Assembly (NCBI GenBank): GCA_030145845.1 | Contig: JAIXHJ010000006.1 | Coordinates: forward strand, 124,001-188,000 | DNA: 64,000 nt | Origin: Pseudomonadota bacterium | GTDB taxonomy: Bacteria > Pseudomonadota > Gammaproteobacteria > Pseudomonadales > Oceanobacteraceae | Reading direction: 5' to 3' | Part shown: positions 43,232 through 52,102 of the stretch, one piece after another | Numbering within the stretch: the stretch's first letter is position 1 | Layout: each line of letters opens with the position of its first letter | Position numbers and translations under genes: made by a program | The notes under the pieces: generated by a model | What the model saw: the letters and a program-made list of their open reading frames with translations, nothing else | What the model was told of the DNA's origin: nothing | Database searches by the model: none

Positions 43232-46200
43232 ATGTTCAGTAAAGTCTTAATCGCTAACCGGGGCGCCATCGCCGTCCGGATTATCCGCACCCTGAAAAAA
43301 ATGAATATCGGGGCCGTCGCGGTTTACCACGAAGCAGACCGCCACTCCCTTCACGTACAGCAGGCTGATGAAGCCTTCTGCCTGGGCAATGGCAGCGTGG
43401 CCGATACTTACCTGAATCAGGAAAAAATTCTGTCATTCGCCCGCGAAAGTGGTGCCGGAGCCATTCACCCCGGCTACGGTTTTCTCAGTGAGAACACAGG
43501 TTTTGCCGCCGCCTGTCAGCAGGCCGGCATCGTTTTTCTTGGCCCGCGTCCGGAGCATATGGATGCCTTCGGCCTGAAGCACAGTGCCCGCGCCCTGGCA
43601 GAAGCCAATCATGTCCCGCTGCTGCCCGGAACAGAACTGCTGACCAGCCTCGACAGCGCCCTGTCGGAGGCTGAACGTATCGGTTATCCACTGATGCTGA
43701 AAAGTACCGCCGGTGGTGGTGGTATCGGTATGCAGCTGTGCTACAGCAGCGGGGAACTGGCTCAGGCATTCGAATCAGTGAAACGCCTGAGCGCTAACAA
43801 CTTCGCCAACGACGGTGTGTTTTTAGAAAAATTTGTCGAAAAAGCACGCCATATCGAAGTCCAGATTTTCGGTGATGGTGCAGGCAACGTGATCGCCCTC
43901 GGCGAACGTGACTGCTCCATTCAGCGCCGCAACCAGAAAGTGCTGGAAGAAACCCCGGCTCCCGGTCTGAGTGAGGCATTACGCAGCGAACTGCACGCCA
44001 CCGCAGCCCGTCTGGGCGCGGCGGTGAATTATCAGAGTGCCGGCACGGTGGAATTTATTTTCGATGCCGGCAGCCACGAATTTTATTTCCTCGAAGTAAA
44101 TACCCGCTTACAGGTGGAACACGGTGTCACCGAACAGGTTTACGGCGTTGACCTGGTGGAATGGATGATCCGTCTCGGCGCCGGCGAACCCCTGCCACTG
44201 GAGCAGGCATTTACCGCCCGCGGCCACAGCATGCAGGCGCGTATTTATGCCGAAGATCCGGTACAGGATTTTCAGCCCTGCGCCGGCCTGCTGAGCAGTG
44301 TGCAGTTCCCGCCGCAGAGCAGTGCGCTGCGGATCGATACCTGGGTGGAAAGCGGCAGCGAAGTCCCTGCCCTGTTCGACCCCATGATTGCCAAGGTGAT
44401 TACCACCGCGGATAACCGTGATCAGGCGATGCAATTATTGACGGACGCACTGGCACAGACCGAACTGTACGGTATTGAAACCAACCGCCGTTATCTGCTG
44501 GATATTCTCGCCGACAAGCGGGTACAGAGCGGTGATGTTTATACCCAGCTACTGAAAACCCTGAACCACAAACCAACCTCAGTGCAGGTGCTGAGTGCCG
44601 GCACCCAGACCACGATTCAGGATTTACCGGCACGTACCGGTTACTGGGATATCGGGGTACCGCCATCCGGCCCGTTTGATGGTTATTCCTTTGCCCTGGG
44701 TAACCGTCTGCTCGGTAACCCCGACAACGCCGCCGGCCTGGAAATCACCATCAAAGGCCCGCTGCTGAAATTCCATGCGCCAACCACCGTACTGCTGGCC
44801 GGCGCCCGGACCCCTGCAACCCTCAGCCGTGGAGAAGAAAGCCACGATCTCGCCTTCTGGCAGCCAATTACAGTGCAGGCCGGTGATCTGCTCGACTGCG
44901 GCAGCGTCAGTGACGCCGGCGCCCGCGCCTATCTGCTGCTGGCCGGTGGTTTCAGTTGCCCCGACTATCTCGGCTCCAAAGCCACCTTTACCCTGGGTCA
45001 GTTCGGTGGCCATAACGGCCGCGCGTTACTGCCCGGCGACGTTCTGCATTTTACCGCCACAGACAATACCGTCGCGGCACTGCCGGCAGAACTGCAGCCG
45101 GCCATCAGCCACGAATGGGAAATGCGCGTTATTTACGGCCCGCACGGTGCACCGGAGTTTTTTACTCAGCAGGATATCGACACTTTTTTCGCTCACACCT
45201 GGGAAGTGCATTACAACTCCAGCCGCACCGGTGTGCGTTTAATCGGACCAAAACCGGAATGGGCACGGCAGGATGGCGGTGAAGCCGGTCTGCATCCTTC
45301 CAATATTCACGATAATGCCTACGCCATCGGCGCGGTGGATTTCACCGGTGACATGCCGGTTATTCTCGGTCCGGATGGCCCCAGCCTGGGCGGTTTTGTC
45401 TGCCCGGTAACCGTCATTACCGCCGACCTGTGGAAAATGGGTCAGCTGCGTGCCGGCGATAAAATCCGTTTTATTCCGGTCAGCCAGCAGACGGCGGTGG
45501 AGCTGGCAGAAAAACAACAGCAGGCCCTGCAGTCTCTGCAGGTGTCAGCAACTAACATCACCACCTATATGCCTGCCAGCCCGGTCCTGCATGAAATTTC
45601 CGCCGCTGACCACCCGACCGGAGTGATTTACCGCCCTGCCGGTGACCGCTATTTACTGGTGGAATACGGTCCGCTGCAGCTGGATATCCGCCTGCGTTTC
45701 CGCGCCCACGCCTTAATGCAGCATCTGCAGCAGCAGAAGACGGACGGCCTGTGGGAACTGACCCCGGGTATCCGTTCACTGCAGGTGCACTACGACTCCA
45801 CCGTCATCAGCCAACAGGCGGTGCTGGATTTACTCATCGAAGCAGAAAATCACCTCGGTGACCTGAAAGACGCCGAAGTGCCATCACGCATCGTCCATCT
45901 GCCGCTGTCGTGGGACGATGAGGTCTGCCGTCTGGCGGCACAGAAATACATGCAGTCAGTGCGCGCCGATGCCCCCTGGTGTCCGGATAATATTGAATTC
46001 ATCCGTCGCATTAACGGCCTTGAGTCTGTTGATCAGGTCAAAGACATTGTCTTTAACGCCAGCTATCTGGTGATGGGACTGGGTGACGTTTATCTCGGCG
46101 CACCGGTGGCAACCCCGGTTGATCCGCGCCATCGTCTGGTGACCACCAAATACAACCCGGCGCGCACCTGGACTGCGGAAAATTCCGTCGGCATCGGCGG

Positions 46201-46825
46201 CGCTTATATGTGTATTTACGGCATGGAAGGTCCGGGCGGTTACCAGTTTGTCGGCCGTACCCTGCAGATGTGGAACCGCTATAAAAAGACGAAGGAATTT
46301 ACTCAGCCCTGGCTGCTGCGTTTCTTCGATCAGGTACGTTTCTATGAAGTCAGCCACGACGAACTGACCAGAATCCGCGAACAGTTCCCGCATGGCCAGT
46401 ACCCGATTAAAGTGGAAGAAACGCGCTTTAATCTGGCGGAATACGAACAGTTCCTCGCGCAACAGGGCGAAGGCATTAACGCCTTCCAGCAGGAACGGCA
46501 GAAAGCCTTCCAGGCCGAACTGGAAGAATGGAAAGCCTCCGGCCGTTTCCATTATGAAGCCGATACCGAACTGGAAGAGGAAGGTGAAGAACGGCCGCTG
46601 GCAGACGATGAATTCAGCATCGACAGCCATGTGTCAGGCAACGTCTGGCAGTGTCTGGTCAAACCCGGTGACCGGGTGGAATCCGGGCAGCCGCTGATGG
46701 TGCTGGAATCCATGAAAATGGAAATCGATATTTCCAGCCATCAGGCCGGCACCGTGGTGGAAGTGCTGCGCGATACCGGTCAGGGCGTCAGCCCGGGTAA
46801 GGCGCTGGTGATTCTCAGACACTGA
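43232..46825 (+). CDS. Guanidine (urea-type) carboxylase
   Basis: 1197 residues, full length for this class. Domains: biotin carboxylase (1 to about 445; KVLIANRGAIAVRIIRTL, KSTAGGGGIGM, FLEVNTRLQVEHGVTE), then a KipA-like half (about 455-760; TGYWDIGVPPSGPFDGYS), a KipI-like half (about 790-1040; LVMGLGDVYLGAPVATPVDPRH), a helical linker and a biotin carrier domain with the biotin lysine in LESMKMEID (Lys1162). ATP and bicarbonate are used to carboxylate guanidine or urea. The upstream guanidine riboswitch and two DUF1989 subunits favour guanidine. An allophanate hydrolase, normally next, is absent. Confidence 0.93.
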   Translation: MFSKVLIANRGAIAVRIIRTLKKMNIGAVAVYHEADRHSLHVQQADEAFCLGNGSVADTYLNQEKILSFARESGAGAIHPGYGFLSENTGFAAACQQAGIVFLGPRPEHMDAFGLKHSARALAEANHVPLLPGTELLTSLDSALSEAERIGYPLMLKSTAGGGGIGMQLCYSSGELAQAFESVKRLSANNFANDGVFLEKFVEKARHIEVQIFGDGAGNVIALGERDCSIQRRNQKVLEETPAPGLSEALRSELHATAARLGAAVNYQSAGTVEFIFDAGSHEFYFLEVNTRLQVEHGVTEQVYGVDLVEWMIRLGAGEPLPLEQAFTARGHSMQARIYAEDPVQDFQPCAGLLSSVQFPPQSSALRIDTWVESGSEVPALFDPMIAKVITTADNRDQAMQLLTDALAQTELYGIETNRRYLLDILADKRVQSGDVYTQLLKTLNHKPTSVQVLSAGTQTTIQDLPARTGYWDIGVPPSGPFDGYSFALGNRLLGNPDNAAGLEITIKGPLLKFHAPTTVLLAGARTPATLSRGEESHDLAFWQPITVQAGDLLDCGSVSDAGARAYLLLAGGFSCPDYLGSKATFTLGQFGGHNGRALLPGDVLHFTATDNTVAALPAELQPAISHEWEMRVIYGPHGAPEFFTQQDIDTFFAHTWEVHYNSSRTGVRLIGPKPEWARQDGGEAGLHPSNIHDNAYAIGAVDFTGDMPVILGPDGPSLGGFVCPVTVITADLWKMGQLRAGDKIRFIPVSQQTAVELAEKQQQALQSLQVSATNITTYMPASPVLHEISAADHPTGVIYRPAGDRYLLVEYGPLQLDIRLRFRAHALMQHLQQQKTDGLWELTPGIRSLQVHYDSTVISQQAVLDLLIEAENHLGDLKDAEVPSRIVHLPLSWDDEVCRLAAQKYMQSVRADAPWCPDNIEFIRRINGLESVDQVKDIVFNASYLVMGLGDVYLGAPVATPVDPRHRLVTTKYNPARTWTAENSVGIGGAYMCIYGMEGPGGYQFVGRTLQMWNRYKKTKEFTQPWLLRFFDQVRFYEVSHDELTRIREQFPHGQYPIKVEETRFNLAEYEQFLAQQGEGINAFQQERQKAFQAELEEWKASGRFHYEADTELEEEGEERPLADDEFSIDSHVSGNVWQCLVKPGDRVESGQPLMVLESMKMEIDISSHQAGTVVEVLRDTGQGVSPGKALVILRH

Positions 46826-46831
46826 GCCACT

Positions 46832-46863
46832 GGCACCGCTCTGCCCTGCCGCAGAGCGGTGCC
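46832..46863 (+). terminator. Strong hairpin after the carboxylase gene
   Basis: GGCACCGCTCTGC pairs over 13 bases with GCAGAGCGGTGCC around CCTGCC, 7 bases past the stop. No T-run follows, so it may be a 3'-end stabiliser or a rho-dependent boundary. Confidence 0.6.
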
Positions 46864-46999
46864 GGCCCACCTTGCCGCTGCGCTTATTCCCCCCCCCTGA
46901 ACGCCCGCTTCAAACAGCAATCTGTGCAGATTGATCATTGCCCTGTACGGGAGGGTTTGCCATTATCCGTCCCGGAACAGCACTTGTGAGAAATTATCC

Positions 47000-47755
47000 A
47001 TGTATCAGGACATCAGCTACAGCATTGATAACGGCATTGCCGTCATCACCATTAACCGCCCGAAAGTACTGAATGCCATCCGTATCCAGACCTATGACGA
47101 CATCATTGACGCCCTGCAGAGCAGCGACCGCAATGATGAAGTAAAAGTCGTGGTCATGACCGGTGCCGAAGGCCGCTTCACGGCAGGTAATGATCTGACC
47201 GACCTGCTGCCACCCAGTGATATCAGTGAACTGAAAAAACGTGTGGGCGGTATTTTTGATACCTTCGCGCAGCTGAGCAAACCCCTGATCATGGCTCAGG
47301 AAGGTGTGGCCATCGGTATCGGTGCCAATATGCTGCTGCACGCCGACATTGCCTACGCCGGTAAAAGCATCCGCTACAGCCTGCCGTTCGCTAAAATCGG
47401 GGTAACTTCCGAAGGTGCCTGCTCGGTATTGCTGGCTGAAGCCATCGGTCCGAAACGCGCCAACGAACTGCTGTATACCGGCCGTTTCTTCAGCGCCGAA
47501 GAAGCCGAACGCTGGGGTCTGCTGACCGCCATGGTGGAAGACGGTCAGGCTCTGGAAACCGCCATGGCCACCGCCCGTGAACTGCTGAAAAACTCACAGG
47601 ACTCCATCCGCGCGATCAAAAAGCTGGGCAAGGCCGAAGGTCACGAACAGCGTGTGCATAAAGCCGTGGAACTGGAAATGGAACTGTTCGGCAGTCTGCT
47701 CGACACCGCCGAAACCCAGGCCCGTATCGGCCATGTTCTGAAAGGCGGCAAATAA
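47000..47755 (+). CDS. Enoyl-CoA hydratase/isomerase family protein
   Basis: 251 residues from the ATG at 47000. A crotonase fold: YSIDNGIAVITINRPKVLNAI, VVVMTGAEGRFTAGNDLTDLL (oxyanion hole) and QEGVAIGIGANMLLHADIAYAG (second oxyanion). The catalytic segment is KIGVTSEGACSVLLAEAIG, closer to isomerase-like members than to the classic E-P-x-A-G hydratases. It is separated from the carboxylase by 174 bases and a hairpin, so it may not belong to the guanidine operon. CoA substrate unknown. Confidence 0.85.
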   Translation: MYQDISYSIDNGIAVITINRPKVLNAIRIQTYDDIIDALQSSDRNDEVKVVVMTGAEGRFTAGNDLTDLLPPSDISELKKRVGGIFDTFAQLSKPLIMAQEGVAIGIGANMLLHADIAYAGKSIRYSLPFAKIGVTSEGACSVLLAEAIGPKRANELLYTGRFFSAEEAERWGLLTAMVEDGQALETAMATARELLKNSQDSIRAIKKLGKAEGHEQRVHKAVELEMELFGSLLDTAETQARIGHVLKGGK

Positions 47756-47780
47756 GGTTCCGTCCCCGCCTGCGGGCGGA

Positions 47781-50207
47781 CTACCTCAGTCCGCCCAGAT
47801 AGAAAAACGATTCCAGATCCGTCACCGCCACCCGGAATGTCCAGTTGGCATCCGGCCGCTCCGGCATGCCGGCAATGGAACGCTGCCCCAGTGACAGGCG
47901 GATTTTATCTCCCAGCAGACCGGTGGATATTTCCCAGCCCAGATAACGGTTGGCATCCCCCAGAACCCCGTCGCTGCCATCCACCCGGTGATCCAGATTT
48001 TCGTTAATGTTCAGATGAATGCCGAACGACGAATAAATCACGTGATCAAACGACGGCCGGTAACCGATCTGCAGTTTATAGTAAGACTGAGGTTCATCCC
48101 TGTAGCTGCCCCACATGCGCCGGTGCAGCGAAATTTCGGTTTCCAGCTGACTGCTGTCAAACACCCAGAAAGACGGACTCGGCGTCCAGGATAAAAACAG
48201 CCCGGTCTGGGCCGCATCCAGCCCGGCCTGATCCGGCAGGAAGTGATACCAGAACGGCGCTTCCGGCACCGACGTGATGGCCCACACATTTTTGCTGCCG
48301 TCGCGGTACAGGTTGGATGCCAGCGCTGCCAGACGCAGCGGTGTGACCATTTTGCCTTCCTGCTGTTCCTCCATCACCAGCAGACGCATGGATGCCCGCC
48401 GCAGACGCTCACGCGACCACTGTTCAAAATCCTGTGGCCGGTCAAGCAGTGACACCCGTGTTTCCTGCAACAGTTCAGATAACGGCTGATCCAGCGCTTC
48501 ACACCGGCCCTGCGCCACGCACAGTGCTTTCTGTACCGTCAGCTCAGCCATAAACACATCCATGCTGGCACCGATAATCTGATCTTCCTGCTCCGACAGC
48601 GAGCGGAACGTGGCCAGAATCAGATAACCGGACATATCGTGCGGCAGATCGGCCGGGAAATAATCATTGAACGGCGCATTACCATGCGCCGCAATGCCCA
48701 GCTCATCCAGCGCAAAAGCACGCAGCATGTAACACAGATATTCCCCTGCCGCGCAGGTTTTATCTTCTTTTTCCCCCAGCAGCTCACGGCTGATGGCCAC
48801 CAGTGCTTCCGCCCGCACGGTGCAGTCAGGCTGCCAGGCGTCTGCGTCCTGTTGTTCATGTTGTTCAGCACACAGATACTGCACGGTATTCATCAGACCA
48901 TCATAAATACCGGCCGCATAATCGTAAGCACGGAAATCGCGGTCGGCAAAAGCGCCGAAATAATGCAGGTAATAACCGGTCAGCGGTGGGTAACGCAGAC
49001 TCACCAGCAGGCGGCGGCCATCGCCATTGGCGTGGGTATTGAATTTATTCAGCAGGGTACGGTTCAGTTCCTGTTTGCGCAGACCGTAAAAAACCGGCAT
49101 CAGCGCTTTCAGCTGCGCCGTCAGGGTATAACCGCCACTGTCCGCCGACGCCTGGCCGGGCATATTCAGCTGTGGATTCAGCAGTGAGCCGGATGCCGCG
49201 GTGCGGGTCTGATGCGGGTCGATAAACAGATAATTACCGCGGCCGCGCTCTTCACTCTCCCCCGGCTGCAGGCTGAGATCAACCGCCGTGCCCAGCGGAA
49301 TATTGTCATACACGCCGCCATCAATAAAAAAACCTTCCTGCTGACGGTAGCCCGACGGGCAACGGCCGTTGCTGCCAGCACGACTGGCATAGCGCTGTGA
49401 AAAACAGTAATGCAGATGCACCCGGCCAAAGGCCACCGGAAAGGCACTGGACGCCATCGCCACCCGGATAACCTGCTCCATCGACAACAGACCGTCATCA
49501 TTTTCCGGCAGCAGCAGATATTCAAAATCGCGTTCACGCGTCACCGGCAGGCGGCTGTTTCGCCACTGCAGTCGGCCATTTTCCACGCTGAGCTCAAGCG
49601 GCACGATAAAGCGCTGCATCTGTACATTCTGCTCGCGCGGTGCAACCGGTACGCGGATATTCAGGGGTGTGGTACGAGTCAGCACCATGCCGATCTGCAG
49701 CCGGCAGCCAGCGCGGTACAGCGGCTGCGCGGCATAATCCTTAAGCCGGCGTACCGTACTAATAAAAGGCTTACGGGCGAACAGAGAGTCAGTTAATACG
49801 TCGGCCTCACCCGGCAGGTCTGCCAGCTGCAGCTGATCGTAATCGTCTTCCCGGCCACTGAGAAAATGATCCAGAGACTGATTCCAGGTGCGGTAAAACA
49901 GATTATTACCGACCTGCCATTCGTCATCATGGCCGGGCGCCATGCAGTAACGCATGGCCGACATCAGCGCATTAATCGCCCCGGCCGAAGAACCGGTCAC
50001 CGATTGCAGACGGTAATGATCCGCGGCCTGCAGATTACGCTGGCGCAGGGTCTCCACCGCGACCCAGTTAATACCGGCCTCATACACCCCGAGGCTGGCG
50101 CCGCCGGAGATGGTGAGGGAATACGGGGCAGGCGGCTGATCAGCGGCCTGCGCCGGCAGAGTACAGACCAGCTGGATAAACAGTACACACAGTCCACGCA
50201 GCAACAC
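47781..50207 (-). CDS. Exported patatin-like phospholipase
   Basis: 808 residues. A signal peptide (LLRGLCVLFIQLVCTLPAQA) is followed by a patatin domain: YSLTISGGASLGVYEAGINWVAVETL (oxyanion loop), LQSVTGSSAGAINALMSAM (catalytic Ser in GSSAG) and EGFFIDGGVYDNIPLG (catalytic Asp). The rest is about 450 residues without a recognised domain; the last 250 are rich in aromatic strands that could form a beta barrel (YKLQIGYRPSFDHVIYSSFGIHLN, DKIRLSLGQR, VTDLESFFYLGGLR). If so, it would be a patatin-barrel autotransporter-like protein anchored in the outer membrane. Converges on the crotonase gene. Confidence 0.8.
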   Translation of the reverse strand: MLLRGLCVLFIQLVCTLPAQAADQPPAPYSLTISGGASLGVYEAGINWVAVETLRQRNLQAADHYRLQSVTGSSAGAINALMSAMRYCMAPGHDDEWQVGNNLFYRTWNQSLDHFLSGREDDYDQLQLADLPGEADVLTDSLFARKPFISTVRRLKDYAAQPLYRAGCRLQIGMVLTRTTPLNIRVPVAPREQNVQMQRFIVPLELSVENGRLQWRNSRLPVTRERDFEYLLLPENDDGLLSMEQVIRVAMASSAFPVAFGRVHLHYCFSQRYASRAGSNGRCPSGYRQQEGFFIDGGVYDNIPLGTAVDLSLQPGESEERGRGNYLFIDPHQTRTAASGSLLNPQLNMPGQASADSGGYTLTAQLKALMPVFYGLRKQELNRTLLNKFNTHANGDGRRLLVSLRYPPLTGYYLHYFGAFADRDFRAYDYAAGIYDGLMNTVQYLCAEQHEQQDADAWQPDCTVRAEALVAISRELLGEKEDKTCAAGEYLCYMLRAFALDELGIAAHGNAPFNDYFPADLPHDMSGYLILATFRSLSEQEDQIIGASMDVFMAELTVQKALCVAQGRCEALDQPLSELLQETRVSLLDRPQDFEQWSRERLRRASMRLLVMEEQQEGKMVTPLRLAALASNLYRDGSKNVWAITSVPEAPFWYHFLPDQAGLDAAQTGLFLSWTPSPSFWVFDSSQLETEISLHRRMWGSYRDEPQSYYKLQIGYRPSFDHVIYSSFGIHLNINENLDHRVDGSDGVLGDANRYLGWEISTGLLGDKIRLSLGQRSIAGMPERPDANWTFRVAVTDLESFFYLGGLR

Positions 50208-50402
50208 CGGCTTCTCCCTGATAAGTGTCCGCTCACGGCGGAAAATATAATGCCCGGATTATTGTTGATACCCGGCCGGAGTAACAGCCCGGCAACAAAA
50301 CAACAGGCCATTCTTCACGTTCACACTGGCCAGCCAGCTGAGCGTAGCGATAATAACAGCTCACACGGCCGCAGCGCCGGAATAAACCAGCCAGAGGATA
50401 GT

Positions 50403-51098
50403 ATGCAAGTCACCATTCTGCAGCACACCCCTTATGAGGATGCCGGTTACGCCGAAGTCCGCCTGCGACAGCATCAGGCTACCCTGAACCGCGTTATGGT
50501 GGCCGACCCGGCGGCGGTTTATCCGACACCGGAGCAGAGCGACATGCTGGTGATCTGTGGTGGTCCGCAGAGCGCCGGCGAGGAAGACCAATACCCGTGG
50601 CTAAAAGAAGAAAAAGCCTATATCCGGGCGGTGATCGACAGCGGCAGACCCGTGCTCGGGCTGTGTCTCGGTGGTCAGCTTATTGCTGCCGCGCTGGGCG
50701 CTGCAGTAAGCCGCAATCCGCAGCCGGAAATCGGCTGGTTTACCCTGCAGGGATTGGATGCCGGTGAAGGCACCTTCCGTTTCCCGCCGCAGTTTGAGGT
50801 GATGGAATGGCATTACGACACTTTCTCGCTGCCCGCCGGGGCCGTCAGACTGGCGTCATCACCGGCCTGCGCCAATCAGGCTTACCAACTGGGTGAGCGC
50901 GTGATCGGTCTGCAGTGTCATCCGGAAATGACAGCGGAAAATATCCGCTATCTGCTGACCCATTTCCCGCAGGAACTGAAGCCGCTGACCGGCATTCAGA
51001 GCGCCGCAGAGATCGACGCCGGCATCGCCCGCCATGCCGCACAGGCGAATCAGCTGATGGCGGATATTGTTGATTATCTGCTGCCGGCTGAGTCCTGA
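50403..51098 (+). CDS. Class I glutamine amidotransferase-like protein
   Basis: 231 residues from the ATG at 50403 (the frame extends further but into the antisense of the patatin gene). The catalytic triad is visible: Cys88 in GLCLGGQLIAAALG, His173 and Glu175 in LQCHPEM. The domain is like GMP-synthase glutaminase but stands alone, as in stress-related or catabolic amidotransferases such as gamma-glutamyl hydrolases of the GuaA-like group. Its 3' end overlaps the converging AraC gene by 25 bases. In a nitrogen-rich context it could hydrolyse gamma-glutamyl compounds made by the ligase at 35735, but that is speculation. Confidence 0.83.
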   Translation: MQVTILQHTPYEDAGYAEVRLRQHQATLNRVMVADPAAVYPTPEQSDMLVICGGPQSAGEEDQYPWLKEEKAYIRAVIDSGRPVLGLCLGGQLIAAALGAAVSRNPQPEIGWFTLQGLDAGEGTFRFPPQFEVMEWHYDTFSLPAGAVRLASSPACANQAYQLGERVIGLQCHPEMTAENIRYLLTHFPQELKPLTGIQSAAEIDAGIARHAAQANQLMADIVDYLLPAES

Positions 51099-52000
51099 CC
51101 GGACCGTGGCAGACTGGATAACGGCTGTTGCCGCCATTCGCGCGGCGACATTCCTTTCAGGCGCTTAAAGGCGCGGGAAAAGCGCGACACATCGGAAAAT
51201 CCCCAGCGGAATGCAATCTCGGTCACGGACGATTCAGCATCCAGACTCAGCTCAGCAGCCGCACGTTCAATACGCAGGCCGAGAATATAACGTGACAGAC
51301 TCTGCCCTTCGCTTTCAAACAGGCGGTACAGGCTGCGGCGGGAAATCGCCATTTCTTCGGCCAGCCGTTCCGGCGTCAGGCGGTAATCCGGCAACAGACG
51401 GCGGATATGCTGCTCCGCCAGCATCCGCAGCGGTGCCCCGTCTTCAGCGTCGGTCAGGGTTTTCAGTGCCGGATGCAGCAGCGCACTGAGCGCACTCTGC
51501 AACGCCTGACCATCCCCCTGCTGTGCACCAAAAGCTTCATCACGGCAGGCCAGCTGCTGCAAAATGTTGCGCAGTATCTGACCACTGATACAGCCCTGTG
51601 ACAGCTTGGCGAAGCCACTGTCCCGTGGCAGCACCTGTGCCAGCAGCGAGCGTGGCAGATGCACCGACATCTGCTGCATCAGCCCCTGTGGCAGCATGTC
51701 GTAAGGGCGCCCGGAATCCAGCAGCGCCATCTCCCCCGGACGCAGCACAAATTCGCCCTGCGCATGGCGCAGGCCCATGGTGCCGTGGGTCTGAAGAATA
51801 AGAAAACAGTGCTGATCGTTCTGCAGACTGCCCGCCGGGTGCTGCACCCGGCTGGCATTGGTCTGGATATGGGCCACTTCCAGGCCGTCATGATTGCGGC
51901 GCTGGATATCCCCGATAAAGGGGATCTGTGGATTGCGCGTCGTGCGGAAGTTTCCGCAGATCTGGCTGACACGGTCTTCCCATACATCAATATCTGGCAT
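51074..52000 (-). CDS. FeaR-like AraC-family regulator
   Basis: 308 residues. An N-terminal AraC-binding-like sensor domain (residues about 20-170, with LRPGEMALLDSGRPYDM) is followed by the double helix-turn-helix (LTPERLAEEMAISRRSLYRLFESEGQSLSRYILGLRIERAAAEL, then SVTEIAFRWGFSDVSRFSRAFKRLKGMSPREW). This layout is shared by FeaR, activator of the phenylacetaldehyde dehydrogenase gene in enteric bacteria. It lies 102 bases downstream of a FeaB-like dehydrogenase gene on the same strand, so it probably controls the alcohol/aldehyde genes. Confidence 0.85.
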   Translation of the reverse strand: MPDIDVWEDRVSQICGNFRTTRNPQIPFIGDIQRRNHDGLEVAHIQTNASRVQHPAGSLQNDQHCFLILQTHGTMGLRHAQGEFVLRPGEMALLDSGRPYDMLPQGLMQQMSVHLPRSLLAQVLPRDSGFAKLSQGCISGQILRNILQQLACRDEAFGAQQGDGQALQSALSALLHPALKTLTDAEDGAPLRMLAEQHIRRLLPDYRLTPERLAEEMAISRRSLYRLFESEGQSLSRYILGLRIERAAAELSLDAESSVTEIAFRWGFSDVSRFSRAFKRLKGMSPREWRQQPLSSLPRSGQDSAGSR

Positions 52001-52102
52001 AGCGGGCCCTTCTGATACACTCAGAATTTCCAGAATTTAATTTACTATTCAAATGAATTTGCAATTACCATTCCAGAACAGACCCGGCAGCCGGAACAGA
52101 CC

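Noticed and set aside
49866-50402. N-terminal extension of the glutamine amidotransferase
   Set aside because: Antisense to the patatin gene and not like protein; the ATG at 50403 gives a standard domain.
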